From the NCBI GenBank assembly GCA_964564305.1, contig CAZMAM010000003.1, positions 1-64,000 on the forward strand: a stretch of 64,000 bases of DNA, read 5' to 3'. Each line of letters opens with the position of its first letter. Position 1 is the stretch's first letter. This document shows positions 43,688-52,354 of this stretch, piece by piece. This stretch comes from RGIG1959 sp964564305. GTDB taxonomy: Bacteria; Bacillota; Clostridia; Oscillospirales; Acutalibacteraceae. The notes below the pieces were generated by a model, which saw only the letters and a list, made by a program, of their open reading frames with translations, had not been told where the DNA came from and searched no databases. A program made the position numbers and the translations under genes.

Positions 43688-44686
43688 ATGGAAAGAAAAA
43701 TCTACTATCAGAACGATTGCAACCTGAGCGTGCTGGACGGCAAAACGGTGGCGGTCATCGGTTACGGTTCGCAGGGACATGCACACGCGCTCAATCTGCA
43801 TGAAAGCGGTGTGGATGTGATTGTCGGGTTGTATGTCGGTTCCAAAAGCTGGGCAAAAGCGGAGGCCGCGGGGCTTAAGGTGATGACCGCTGCCGAAGCC
43901 GCCAAAGCGGCGGACGTGATCATGATTCTCATTAACGATGAAAAACAGGCGGCGATGTACGAAAAGGATATCGCGCCGAATTTAACGGCCGGAAAGGCGC
44001 TGGCGTTTGCGCACGGCTTTGCCATTCATTTCGGTCAGATTGTTCCTCCCAAAGATGTGGATGTTTTTATGATTGCGCCGAAGGGGCCCGGTCATACCGT
44101 ACGCAGCGAATTTCAGGAAGGCAAGGGTGTTCCCTGTTTGGTGGCGGTTCAGCAGGACGCGACCGGAAGAGCGCTGGATATCGCGCTGGCTTATGCGGCG
44201 GGTATCGGCGGTGCGCGTGCGGGCGTATTGGAAACCGATTTTCGCACGGAAACGGAAACCGATCTCTTCGGCGAACAGTGCGTGCTGTGCGGAGGCGTGA
44301 CGGCTTTAATGAAGACCGGTTTTGAAGTACTGGTGGAAGCGGGATACGATCCCCGTAACGCGTATTTTGAATGCATTCACGAGATGAAACTGATTGTCGA
44401 TCTCATCTATAAGGGCGGTTTTTCCATGATGCGTTATTCGATCTCCGATACGGCGGAATTCGGCGATTATGAAACCGGAAAGCGCATTATCACGGAAGAT
44501 ACCAAAAAAGAGATGAAAAAAGTGCTTTCCGAAATTCAGGACGGCACCTTTGCCTCTAAGTGGATCAATGAAAATAAGGTCAATCGGCCGCACTTTAATG
44601 CCTGCCGGCGTCTGGCGGCAGAGCATCCTCTGGAAGCGGTAGGGAAAGAACTCCGCAAAATGTACAGCTGGAACGAAGAAGAATAA
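43688..44686 (+). CDS. ilvC: ketol-acid reductoisomerase
   Basis: The 332-residue class I enzyme catalyses isomeroreduction of acetolactate. The Rossmann motif is GYGSQGHAHALNL, and the metal/active-site segments (ETETDLFGEQ, FECIHEMKLIVDL) are complete. The cofactor loop reads GLYVGSKSW where many relatives have Arg after GL, which could affect NADPH preference. ATG 43688 follows AAAAAGGAGG. ilvD is not in this window. Confidence 0.96.
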   Translation: MERKIYYQNDCNLSVLDGKTVAVIGYGSQGHAHALNLHESGVDVIVGLYVGSKSWAKAEAAGLKVMTAAEAAKAADVIMILINDEKQAAMYEKDIAPNLTAGKALAFAHGFAIHFGQIVPPKDVDVFMIAPKGPGHTVRSEFQEGKGVPCLVAVQQDATGRALDIALAYAAGIGGARAGVLETDFRTETETDLFGEQCVLCGGVTALMKTGFEVLVEAGYDPRNAYFECIHEMKLIVDLIYKGGFSMMRYSISDTAEFGDYETGKRIITEDTKKEMKKVLSEIQDGTFASKWINENKVNRPHFNACRRLAAEHPLEAVGKELRKMYSWNEEE

Positions 44687-44710
44687 TCTCGTTCCAAACC
44701 TTTTTCCGTT

Positions 44711-44893
44711 CTAAACCAATGCCGCATAAGGATTTTTGTGCGTAAAGCGGTAGAGGGATTTTTTGTCAGATGAGTCCAAAACCTCAGCGAAACCCTTGTG
44801 TATTTGCGGGGATTTTTGGCCAAATTTCAGAAAAAACGCCCGCATATGGGTAGGTATTGCGCGGCGGCCGGTCTTTGTGCGGTGTCACCTTAA
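44711..44893 (+). mobile_element. MITE-like repeat, copy C
   Basis: This ~183-bp element starts 24 bases after the ilvC stop. Its ends (CTAAACCAATGCCGCATAAGGA and, inverted, TTAAGGTGACACCGCACAAAGA) match the ~22-bp terminal repeats of the copies at 26255 and 62624. Its interior shares GATTTTTGTGCGTAAAGCGG, TGTGTATTTGCGGGGATTTT and GGCCGGTCTTTGTGCGG. Confidence 0.75.
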
Positions 44894-44896
44894 AAC

Positions 44897-44933
44897 AAAA
44901 GCTCGCCAAAAGCTTTGCTTTCGGCGAGCTTTT
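44897..44933. terminator. bidirectional terminator between ilvC and the CHAP gene
   Basis: AAAAGCTCGCC (44897-44907) pairs with GGCGAGCTTTT (44923-44933), giving an 11-bp stem with a T-run on either strand. It separates two converging genes. Confidence 0.88.
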
Positions 44934-45675
44934 AATATTCAGTATGCGCTTTCCTGAGGGCATCCGTAACCCTTGATAAACGGCCAATCCTGCGGAATCG
45001 TGCGCGTAACCAGTTTTCCGTTGATAATGGGGCCGCCATAGGCGTCGCGCAAAGTTCCGTTTCCTTCAAAGTTCCGTTTCCTTCAATGACGGTGACCATT
45101 TTGGCATGTGTATCCACCGATACGACAATTCCGACGTGTTCGCCGCTTTGCGCGGCATCCGGTGCATCGCTGTACTGCCGTTGATTTTTGAAATCATAAA
45201 TAATAATATCGCCGACATGCGGCGTATACCGGTTAGCGGAATGATACGGAATATGAAAATCATCTGCGTCGGCATATATGGAAGGAGTCATGCCGGAGTG
45301 TTCCGGAAGGCCGCACCGGTCGGCGCAATAAGAAATGGAAATTGCGCACCAAGATACTTCTTCGTCAAAATCCGCCCACTGCCAATATTTTTCTCCTTCT
45401 CCGTTTGGATTGGAATCATATTCGTCCAAAGACTGCAAAGCCAGTGCTCCGTCAAGGGTGGACGGATCGGGGCGGGAAAGCGTGACGGCGGAAGTCTGGG
45501 GTGTTGAAGTTTGCGGTGAATCGGTTTCGGTGGTTTTTGTGAATTCGGGTTTATTCTCGGTTACCGGACGGCTGAGGATATACGTCGCTACAAACAGACA
45601 GGCGGAAATAATCATCAGAAGCAGGGAAGCGGAAAACAACAATTTGTTCCGGTTCTGGGAAGATTGAAGCGACAC
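44932..45675 (-). CDS. membrane-anchored CHAP-type wall hydrolase, C-terminus frameshifted
   Basis: The protein has an N-terminal TM anchor (about 15-38), a Thr/Ser-rich linker and a CHAP-like domain with catalytic Cys (WCAISISYCA) and His (EHVGIVVSV, then VIEGN). A 17-bp exact tandem duplication (45050-45083) follows VIEGNGTL and shifts the frame. The present end has no CHAP character. With one unit removed the frame reads RDAYGGPIINGKL and later IKGYGCP, ending at TGA 44939, a normal CHAP end. It is either a recent or switching mutation or an assembly error. GTG 45675 is chosen for its GAGGTG spacing. Confidence 0.8.
   Translation of the reverse strand: MSLQSSQNRNKLLFSASLLLMIISACLFVATYILSRPVTENKPEFTKTTETDSPQTSTPQTSAVTLSRPDPSTLDGALALQSLDEYDSNPNGEGEKYWQWADFDEEVSWCAISISYCADRCGLPEHSGMTPSIYADADDFHIPYHSANRYTPHVGDIIIYDFKNQRQYSDAPDAAQSGEHVGIVVSVDTHAKMVTVIEGNGTLKETELCATPMAAPLSTENWLRARFRRIGRLSRVTDALRKAHTEY
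45050..45083 (-). repeat. 17-bp exact tandem duplication causing a frameshift
   Basis: The plus-strand unit CAAAGTTCCGTTTCCTT occurs at 45050-45066 and again at 45067-45083. Because 17 is not a multiple of three, the second unit changes the reading frame of the CHAP gene. Confidence 0.92.
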
Positions 45676-45704
45676 AGGAATCACCTCTTCAAGAATAATA
45701 AAAC

Positions 45705-45822
45705 AGAGATGAGCAAAACTCCAATTTGCTCACGGTGAAATACAATATATTGAGCAATCACTCGATACAATTACCTATATAATGTAAATTACTTTTGCAA
45801 AACTTGTGTTTTGCTCATCTCT
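45705..45822. repeat. 15-bp perfect inverted repeats around the CHAP-gene promoter
   Basis: AGAGATGAGCAAAAC (45705-45719) is exactly inverted at 45808-45822. The 88-base interior is AT-rich and holds a promoter toward the CHAP gene. The core TGAGCAA or its inverse also occurs inside at about 45727 and 45751. It may be a second small invertible promoter or a set of operator sites. Confidence 0.6.
45742..45770 (-). promoter_or_regulatory. promoter of the CHAP gene
   Basis: On the minus strand TTGTAT (45765-45770) is followed after 17 bases by TATTGT (45742-45747). It lies about 65 bases before the gene and inside the inverted repeats. A TATAAT on the plus strand (45778-45783) lacks a good -35. 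Confidence 0.5.
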
Positions 45823-45918
45823 CATAATAAAAGGCAAAAAAACGAGAGAACCCGTTCATAGAACCAATATTCTATTCCTTGCAGATGACACAGGGGTGAC
45901 GGATCGGTTACAAAATCG

Positions 45919-46881
45919 TCACTCTGTCGGCGTCTGCTGTTCGGCCTGCACCGATCGGTACAATTTTAAGGAATCTTCAAAACGGCCGGTGTCAGTGCTG
46001 TTGAGCACCACGCAAAGATAGGTGCGATTATCGATAACGGCAGCGGAAACAAGGCATTTCCCGGCTTGTTCCGTTGATCCGGTTTTCAATCCGATGGCTT
46101 GCGGCAGGTAATATGGGCTGTCCGGGTGTACCAAATAGTTGCTGTTTTGAATCGTAAACGTTTCGCCGTCTGTGTAACGCACCGTCATCGAAGCCTTCGG
46201 GGTGATGGCCCGGATAACGGGATTTTCCAAACAGGCGGATGCGATAATCGCAAGGTCGTGCGCTGTTGTATACTGATTTTCGGCATCGTACCCGTCCGGG
46301 GAAACAAAATTTGAGGATACCGCTCCTAAGGTGTGAGCCTTTTCATTCATGCGGTGCACAAAGCCTTCCACCGGTTCTTCCTCTCTGCATTTTTCACCGG
46401 CACATTGAGCCAGCGCATAAGCGGCGTCGTTTCCGGACGGCAAGAGCATACAGGCCATCAAATCCCGCAGCGACATTTGTCTTCCGATTTGCAGCCCGAC
46501 ACGGGATGCGTCGTCGGCGATGAGCAAGACCGCGTCGGAAATCGTTACCGTTTCGTCAGGGTTGCAAAAATCCAAGGCAGTCAGAGCGGTGAGCAATTTT
46601 GTGGTGCTGGCGGGCGCAAGCGGGGTATCCGGATCTTTTTCATAGAGCGATTGTCCGGTGGACACATTCCAAAAACAGGCCGACGCTGCTTCCATCTCCG
46701 GAGGATCAATTTTTTCGGGAACAGAAGTTGTTGTCGGCGGATCGGTTTCTGCCGGCGGAATGACGGGAGATGCATTGTTCTGCGGGGTAAAAACCGGCAA
46801 ATTGCGGATGCCGGCAATCATCAGGAAACCGATGCCGATAAGCAAAACGGCGGTTATGAGTAAATTTTTTCGCTTACGCAC
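45919..46881 (-). CDS. D-alanyl-D-alanine carboxypeptidase (S11, DacF-like)
   Basis: The penicillin-binding protein of about 320 residues trims the terminal D-Ala from peptidoglycan stem peptides. The catalytic set is complete: STTK (PLAPASTTKLL), SGN (LLPSGNDAA) and KTG (GLKTGSTEQ). An N-terminal TM helix anchors it. GTG 46881 follows AAGGAGC; a longer in-frame reading to 47022 runs through the L28 terminator and is rejected. It lies downstream of rpmB. Confidence 0.93.
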   Translation of the reverse strand: MRKRKNLLITAVLLIGIGFLMIAGIRNLPVFTPQNNASPVIPPAETDPPTTTSVPEKIDPPEMEAASACFWNVSTGQSLYEKDPDTPLAPASTTKLLTALTALDFCNPDETVTISDAVLLIADDASRVGLQIGRQMSLRDLMACMLLPSGNDAAYALAQCAGEKCREEEPVEGFVHRMNEKAHTLGAVSSNFVSPDGYDAENQYTTAHDLAIIASACLENPVIRAITPKASMTVRYTDGETFTIQNSNYLVHPDSPYYLPQAIGLKTGSTEQAGKCLVSAAVIDNRTYLCVVLNSTDTGRFEDSLKLYRSVQAEQQTPTE

Positions 46882-46896
46882 TTTTTTGCTCCTTCT

Positions 46897-46932
46897 TAAA
46901 AAATCCGACCACACGCTAAAGCATGGTCGGAT
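46897..46932 (-). terminator. terminator of rpmB
   Basis: Read on the minus strand, ATCCGACCA (46924-46932) pairs with TGGTCGGAT (46903-46911), followed by a run of T. It lies between rpmB and the carboxypeptidase gene. Confidence 0.85.
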
Positions 46933-46976
46933 CTCATGGGTTTTGACAGCATTTCTCCTGAAAACGGGGAAATATT

Positions 46977-47165
46977 TTACACGGCACGGGTAACTTTGCC
47001 GGAACGCAGGCAACGGGTGCACGCGTAAACTCTTTTTGGAGAGCCGTTTACAACAGCCTTTACCCGCTTAACGTTCGGTTTCCACGCGCGATTGGCTCTT
47101 CTGTGCGAATGTGACACGCGAATGCCAAACGTCACGCTTTTTCCGCAGAAATCGCATTTTGCCAT
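46977..47165 (-). CDS. rpmB: 50S ribosomal protein L28
   Basis: The 62-residue protein begins MAKCDFCGKSVTFGIRVSHS and contains RRANRAWKPNVKRV, both typical of L28. It keeps one CxxC near the start and another Cys in CTRCLR, as in zinc-binding L28 forms. ATG follows AGGAGGTAAG. It has its own promoter and terminator. Confidence 0.98.
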   Translation of the reverse strand: MAKCDFCGKSVTFGIRVSHSHRRANRAWKPNVKRVKAVVNGSPKRVYACTRCLRSGKVTRAV

Positions 47166-47199
47166 TTGGTCTTACCTCCTAACTCCTGTACGAGAGCTT

Positions 47200-47228
47200 A
47201 TTCTACCAGAATTAACCGAAAAATGCAA
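47200..47228 (-). promoter_or_regulatory. promoter of rpmB
   Basis: On the minus strand TTGCAT (47223-47228) is followed after 17 bases by TAGAAT (47200-47205) with a preceding TGG, about 30 bases before the L28 start. Confidence 0.75.
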
Positions 47229-47407
47229 GGGTCACACGGTAGAATGTTCTTTGTATTCTCGCGCATCGGCTTTTTTCATCGAATAAGACAAAATTCACCG
47301 CAGCAATCGGCCTTCTTATTATCTAATGATTACAAAACGCAACGGATAAATTCCCGAATGGTGGAAAAATAACCGTGAAATCGAGAGTAGACGGGATCGA
47401 GTTACGC

Positions 47408-48016
47408 TTATTTTATATTTTCCGCCGGGTAATCGATGACGACATGGTCATACGCGTTCACCACAATAGTGTCGCCCTGTACGGATTCCTGCGGCGTGGT
47501 GAAAGAATAATTCAAGTGCGTGTGACCGTGTACGAAATATTTGGGATGATAGGTTTCCATTAAATTCAAGAAGCATTCAAATCCCCTGTGGGAAAGCGTA
47601 TCTTCATCGTTGATATGGCGGGCGGGTGCATGAGTGACCAGAATATCGAATCCGCCAGTCTTTTTTAACCGATGCTTCAGCTTGCGAATGCGTCGGCACA
47701 TTTGCTGTTCCGTATACATGTATTTTCCGTCCCGATAGCGGTAAGATCCGCCTAAACCGAGAATGCGTATGCCTTTGCATTCCACGATTTCATCGTCGAT
47801 GCACACACAGCCTTCCGGAGGATTTTTATCGTATCCCTCATCGTGATTGCCGTGGACATAAAAAAGCGGACAGTTTGCCATGGTGACCAAAAATTCCAAA
47901 AATTCCCGATGTAAGTCGCCGCAAGCTAAGATAAAATCAAAGCCTTTCAGTTTTCCCGGAAGATAATAATCGTAATAATACGGTGCATCCACATCGGCAA
48001 CGGTTAAAATTCTCAT
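47408..48016 (-). CDS. calcineurin-type metallophosphoesterase
   Basis: The 202-residue cytoplasmic protein carries a metallophosphoesterase metal set: D in ILTVADVD, GD-H (ACGDLHREF), GNHD (VHGNHDEG), H in VTHAPARH and GHTH (FVHGHTHLN). The first motif reads ADVDAP rather than SDxH, which may change one metal ligand. It overlaps the upstream gene by 4 bases. The substrate is unknown. Confidence 0.85.
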   Translation of the reverse strand: MRILTVADVDAPYYYDYYLPGKLKGFDFILACGDLHREFLEFLVTMANCPLFYVHGNHDEGYDKNPPEGCVCIDDEIVECKGIRILGLGGSYRYRDGKYMYTEQQMCRRIRKLKHRLKKTGGFDILVTHAPARHINDEDTLSHRGFECFLNLMETYHPKYFVHGHTHLNYSFTTPQESVQGDTIVVNAYDHVVIDYPAENIK

Positions 48017-49947
48017 ACCGTGCCTCCGCTTGCCGATTTTTCGGGATTTTTCACGGCGGGTTCCACTCCGACCATATCAACGGTCGCTTTGCCCACCTCA
48101 TCCAATTGCTCGTAAGCGGGAATTGATCCTTCGACATTCTCCGCCAGCCAGTCCATGGTGATGATTTCCTCCGCCGAAAGTTCGCCTTCCGTTTTTTTGC
48201 CGCTTTGAGCGTATATTTCTCCGGAAAAAGGCCGGCAGATATCCGCACGAATGCTTTCCTGAAGCAGCTTGGACATTTTTCGCGTGGAGGGCGGAACTTT
48301 ATCGGTGCAATGGACTTTGACCACGCCGGCGGACATACCCCAGAAGTAGTTAATTGCTTTTTCGCTTTCCTCATATTCCGCTTTCAGGCTCTTGTCCTGA
48401 ATTTGCCGGAGCAAAGCTTCATAATAGGTTCCCCACTGCCACACGGGTGTGGCCAGGTGAACCAGATTGCCCTCCGTTAACAGCGACAGGCCAAAGCTGA
48501 TATCTTCCTCATCGCCCGAACGGGTGAGATCCCGCGAGGAGATCAGCCGAATGCCGCGGTCAGTCAGGCGGGTGAGCGCCTCGTCCGCGCTTCCGACAGA
48601 GGACCATTCCAGATATACCTTGGCGCGGGGATTGACCATTTGTACCCCGAGCGCAAACGCGTTGATGCCGGCAACCTGCCCGAAGATCGGGTAATCGCAC
48701 AGGTACCCCACATCGTCCTCACCCGCGAGCGCTCCCGCCACGGCGCCGATAACGAATTTAGCCTCATACATGCGGGCGTAGTAGGTGCGGATATATCGGT
48801 GGGGCTTGTTGAGCGAACAGTTGAGAATGGTAACTTGCGGATGTTCTACCGCCGCGCGCAGAGAAGCGGGAAGCAGGCGAGGAGAGGTGGTAAACAGCAC
48901 GGAACTTCCGTCCGCAATCGCCTGTTCGATAACCGCGTTTGGGTCGTTGTCCATCGCGTGAAAGTAAGCGGCGGTTTGGATTTTATCCCGAAATACTTTC
49001 TGTACATGGCTGCGCCCTTCTTCGTGTCCTTTTGTCCAACCGGAAGTAGACGGGTCTTTGTCGTGAATAAAAGCGACCCGCATCTCTTTTTTTTCGGAGG
49101 AAGAAAACATTTTGGAGAGCAGCCCTGGTTTTTTCTCCGAGGGATCCAGCTTGACCTCTATCGGTTCTTCCTGCTGCTGCAGGGCAATTTCCTCCCACAT
49201 TTTGGCGATTTTATCTTTGGTTGCTTCCCGGTTTTGCAAGGCGGAATATCCGTAAATTTGAATAAAAGTCAGCAGAGCGTCCCCTACGGTGGTGCTCAGT
49301 TTTTCTCCGCCGACGCTCTCGTAATCCTGTCGAAAATAGCTGTATGCGCTGGAAAAATCGCGGCGTTCTTCTTCCGACCAGATTTCATCCGGCGCCTTCC
49401 CCAGCAATTCCTGTAGGCGCACGTAACTGCCCGGTTTGGTAAATTCAATGTTGTTGATGCCGCTGCACCGGTTGAACGCGAGAAACTCGTTGTACATCTC
49501 CACTTCCCTAGAGCCGTTTTGCTCCGGGAGTATGCGAACAACATGCGCGTCAATGTTATACGCGCCGAAAAATTTCAGTACGCTTACCCGCTTATTTCCT
49601 TCCTGAACATAATAGCGATTCATGTATTCGTACGCTTTAATTGGATCGCGGATGCCTTCGGCCAAATGCGAATCGCAAAGAGCTTTCCACTTCACCGCAA
49701 ATTCTGTGTCTTCTTCCAAAAGCGGCATAAAATTGCGGGCAAAGGCAGTGGATCGGGCACCGGTACAGGTTCCGACGATAAAGTCCATGGGAATTTGAAT
49801 CAGGCCCAGGTCGTTTCCATGATGGAGCTGCTCATCGGGAATAAAATCGCCAAGCGCGGGAAGATACGGGTATTCTCCGCGAAAGGTACAGGCACGAAAT
49901 TCTTTTTGCCCCAATTTTTGCGCATCCTTGTAGTACAGTTCGGGCAT
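48013..49947 (-). CDS. cytosolic ParB-like/BMP-type binding-protein fusion
   Basis: The 644-residue protein has no signal peptide. Residues about 1-180 contain a ParB/sulfiredoxin-like segment (YYVQEGNKRVSVLKFFGAY). Residues about 285-600 match a BMP/TmpC periplasmic-type ligand-binding domain (RVAFIHDKDPSTSGWTKGHEEG, GYLCDYPIFGQVAGINAFALG). BMP proteins normally bind nucleosides outside the membrane, so a cytosolic form is likely a sensor or regulator. It is translationally coupled to the phosphoesterase gene. Confidence 0.78.
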   Translation of the reverse strand: MPELYYKDAQKLGQKEFRACTFRGEYPYLPALGDFIPDEQLHHGNDLGLIQIPMDFIVGTCTGARSTAFARNFMPLLEEDTEFAVKWKALCDSHLAEGIRDPIKAYEYMNRYYVQEGNKRVSVLKFFGAYNIDAHVVRILPEQNGSREVEMYNEFLAFNRCSGINNIEFTKPGSYVRLQELLGKAPDEIWSEEERRDFSSAYSYFRQDYESVGGEKLSTTVGDALLTFIQIYGYSALQNREATKDKIAKMWEEIALQQQEEPIEVKLDPSEKKPGLLSKMFSSSEKKEMRVAFIHDKDPSTSGWTKGHEEGRSHVQKVFRDKIQTAAYFHAMDNDPNAVIEQAIADGSSVLFTTSPRLLPASLRAAVEHPQVTILNCSLNKPHRYIRTYYARMYEAKFVIGAVAGALAGEDDVGYLCDYPIFGQVAGINAFALGVQMVNPRAKVYLEWSSVGSADEALTRLTDRGIRLISSRDLTRSGDEEDISFGLSLLTEGNLVHLATPVWQWGTYYEALLRQIQDKSLKAEYEESEKAINYFWGMSAGVVKVHCTDKVPPSTRKMSKLLQESIRADICRPFSGEIYAQSGKKTEGELSAEEIITMDWLAENVEGSIPAYEQLDEVGKATVDMVGVEPAVKNPEKSASGGTV

Positions 49948-50107
49948 GTTTTTTCCCCCTTGATGATGGTCCGCTCGCTTATGCCGCCAAAGCGGCAGAA
50001 TCGGGTTTTATCAAAAACCGTGAACGAAATATCCACATTTACGCGGTGTGCGCCTTTCGCATCCCTATCCTAGACTGATGATTTGCCGTGATTTGCGAAG
50101 AAGCCTA

Positions 50108-50575
50108 TCACGGTAGATGAAGAATATAGGGCGTAACGGTATTTTTCTCAATTTCCAAAATTCCGTAACTTCCGTCATATCCGCCCACGCTTCCCGGGTT
50201 AAACAGAAGCATCCCATTGCAGTACTGAATAAGCGGGGAATGTGTGTGCCCGAAAAGCGCCGCCACAGCGCGGTGCTGTGCGGCTGCGGCATAAAGAGAC
50301 AGGTAAGAGGATTTTACATGTTCCGCCCAGCCGTGAGTCAGGTACAGGGGTCCGGCGGTGGTGGGCAGCAGGGAAAACAGCGGATAATCCTCCTGAAAAT
50401 CGCAGTTTCCGCGTACCGTGTAAAAGAGTAGCTGTGGGAACATCCGTTGCGCGCTCTCCGCGTCCCGAACGCCGTCGCCCAAATGGATGATTGCTTGCGC
50501 CTTCGGTTGCCGTAAAATCGCCTGACGAATCGCTTCGGTATGGCCGTGACTGTCGGATAACACCAAAATGGTCAT
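50108..50575 (-). CDS. YfcE/MJ0936-family phosphodiesterase
   Basis: The 155-residue protein has the compact metallophosphoesterase motifs SDSHGH, HLGDGV, RGNCD, THGW and GHTHSP in order. This family hydrolyses phosphodiesters in vitro; the natural substrate is unclear. The ATG overlaps the RsmI stop by 4 bases. Confidence 0.92.
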   Translation of the reverse strand: MTILVLSDSHGHTEAIRQAILRQPKAQAIIHLGDGVRDAESAQRMFPQLLFYTVRGNCDFQEDYPLFSLLPTTAGPLYLTHGWAEHVKSSYLSLYAAAAQHRAVAALFGHTHSPLIQYCNGMLLFNPGSVGGYDGSYGILEIEKNTVTPYILHLP

Positions 50576-51411
50576 GGCTTTTCTCCTTCTATCAGTAAGC
50601 GGTAAATTTCGCTTTTTTTAACGCCGGTTTCGGCGGCGGCCAGTCGGGCGGCCTCACTTTTGGAAAATCCTTTCGAGAGATATATTTTGGCCGATTCCGC
50701 CGCTTTTAGCGGGGTTACCGACTTAGGCGAAAATTGCGTTCCGCCGATGATTAGAACAAATTCTCCGCGCGGCGGCTCGCACGCATAGTGTGTGCAAGCC
50801 TGGGCAAGGTCGGTGAGCAGCACCTCTTCGTGCCGTTTGGTCAGTTCCCGGCAAAGCGCCGCAGGCCGGTCTCCCAAATAATTCGTTAATTCCCGCAACG
50901 TGGTTTGCAGGCGGTGCGGCGCTTCGTACAGCACGATGGTTCTTTCTTCCGTTTGCAAGGCTTTCAGGCGATTTATCCGTTCTTTTCCGGTCGGTAAAAA
51001 TCCTTCAAACACAAATCGCCTGCAGGGCATTCCGGAAATTGCCAAGGCCGTGGTCAGCGCGGTCGGCCCCGGTGCGCATACCACCGGAATGTCTTTTTCG
51101 CGGCACATTCGCACCAAATCCGCCCCCGGATCGGATATCGCGGGCATACCGGCGTCGGTGACTAAGGCGCAGGTTTCTCCCGCCAAAATACGCTCGCAGA
51201 TACGCATTCCCTGTTCCCGTTTGTTGTGCTCATGATAACTGATCAGGGGCCTTTTAATTTTCAGATAATTGAGCAATTTTAAGCTTACCCGGGTGTCCTC
51301 CGCCGCAACAAAATCACTGTTTTTCAGCGCCTCTCCGGCACGGGGAGTCAAATCGGCGAGATTTCCTATCGGTGTGCCGACCACCGTCAGTTTTCCGCTC
51401 AAAAGCAACAC
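50572..51411 (-). CDS. rsmI: 16S rRNA (cytidine-1402-2'-O)-methyltransferase
   Basis: The 279-residue tetrapyrrole-methylase-fold enzyme carries TVVGTPIGNLADLTPRA, AEDTRVSLKLL and TDAGMPAISDPG, the RsmI hallmarks. The C-terminal helical tail (FSKSEAARLAAAETGVKKSEIY) is also typical. It lies 19 bases after prmA in one minus-strand operon. Confidence 0.96.
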   Translation of the reverse strand: MLLLSGKLTVVGTPIGNLADLTPRAGEALKNSDFVAAEDTRVSLKLLNYLKIKRPLISYHEHNKREQGMRICERILAGETCALVTDAGMPAISDPGADLVRMCREKDIPVVCAPGPTALTTALAISGMPCRRFVFEGFLPTGKERINRLKALQTEERTIVLYEAPHRLQTTLRELTNYLGDRPAALCRELTKRHEEVLLTDLAQACTHYACEPPRGEFVLIIGGTQFSPKSVTPLKAAESAKIYLSKGFSKSEAARLAAAETGVKKSEIYRLLIEGEKP

Positions 51412-51430
51412 CTTTTACCGAGTTTTGTAT

Positions 51431-52354
51431 TTAACGGGTCATGGCGAGACAGACCCATTCGCGCAGTTCCCTTCGGTGCTCCGTATGAAAACCGAGGTGA
51501 CCGACCGCCTGCCGGACATCGTTTTCTCGCGCTTGAATGATTCCGGAAACAATGAAAAGTCCGTTTGGCTTGAGCAGCGGAAACACATCGGGTGCGAGGG
51601 CGATAATGGCGTCCGCCACAATATTTGCCGCAATCACATCAAAAGAGCCGGTTACTCCGCTTGCGAGATTGCTCTGCACAACGGTGTATTTCGGCGGTGC
51701 AAATCCGCACCGTTTTCCGTTTTCCCGCGCGGTTTTTACACTGAGCGGGTCAATATCCGTCGCATATGCGGAATTGGCGCCCAGCAGCAGCGATGCAATA
51801 GAGAGAATGCCGCTTCCGCACCCGATATCCAGCATATCGCTGCGCGGGGTGATACGATTCTCCAATTCTTCCAAAACCATACGTGTGGTTTCGTGCGTGC
51901 CCGTTCCAAACGCCATCCCGGGATCGATAGTCAGCAGTATCCGCCCTTCGGGAGGCGGGACGGTTTCCCATGTGGGGCAAATCCAAAGTTTTTTGCCTAT
52001 CGGAATCGGCTTAAAATATTGCTTCCAGCTGTTTGCCCAGTCTTCTTCCCGAACGGGCGCAGTATACGATTCAACGGGGATTCCCGCGGCAAGAAAATGA
52101 TCTTGCAGAAAAGCTGCTGCCTTGGCGAGGTTATCCTCAGGGGAAAAATACAAATGAATCACGCTGTGCCGGCGATCTTTTTGGGTAAGGGACGGATCAA
52201 GGAGATCGCTGTGCGCTATCGCGAGTGCGTCTTTTTCCAAGTCGCGGTAATCCTCAATGTACAGCCCGAGCGATGTCGTCATACCGGCTATGGCTGTCGC
52301 TTTCTCGGTATCTTCCGCGCGCACCGTCAGGGAAAGTTCTGTCCATTCGTTCAT
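51431..52354 (-). CDS. prmA: ribosomal protein L11 methyltransferase
   Basis: The 307-residue protein has an N-terminal L11-recognition region (about 1-110) and a SAM-dependent methyltransferase core with GTGTHETTRMVLEEL, DIGCGSGILSIA and ANIVADAIIAL. All three are PrmA signatures. The ATG overlaps the phosphohexomutase stop by 4 bases. Confidence 0.95.
   Translation of the reverse strand: MNEWTELSLTVRAEDTEKATAIAGMTTSLGLYIEDYRDLEKDALAIAHSDLLDPSLTQKDRRHSVIHLYFSPEDNLAKAAAFLQDHFLAAGIPVESYTAPVREEDWANSWKQYFKPIPIGKKLWICPTWETVPPPEGRILLTIDPGMAFGTGTHETTRMVLEELENRITPRSDMLDIGCGSGILSIASLLLGANSAYATDIDPLSVKTARENGKRCGFAPPKYTVVQSNLASGVTGSFDVIAANIVADAIIALAPDVFPLLKPNGLFIVSGIIQARENDVRQAVGHLGFHTEHRRELREWVCLAMTR

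Noticed and set aside
46882..47022. N-terminal extension of the carboxypeptidase
   Set aside because: It would translate through the rpmB terminator and lacks a ribosome site; GTG 46881 has AAGGAGC.
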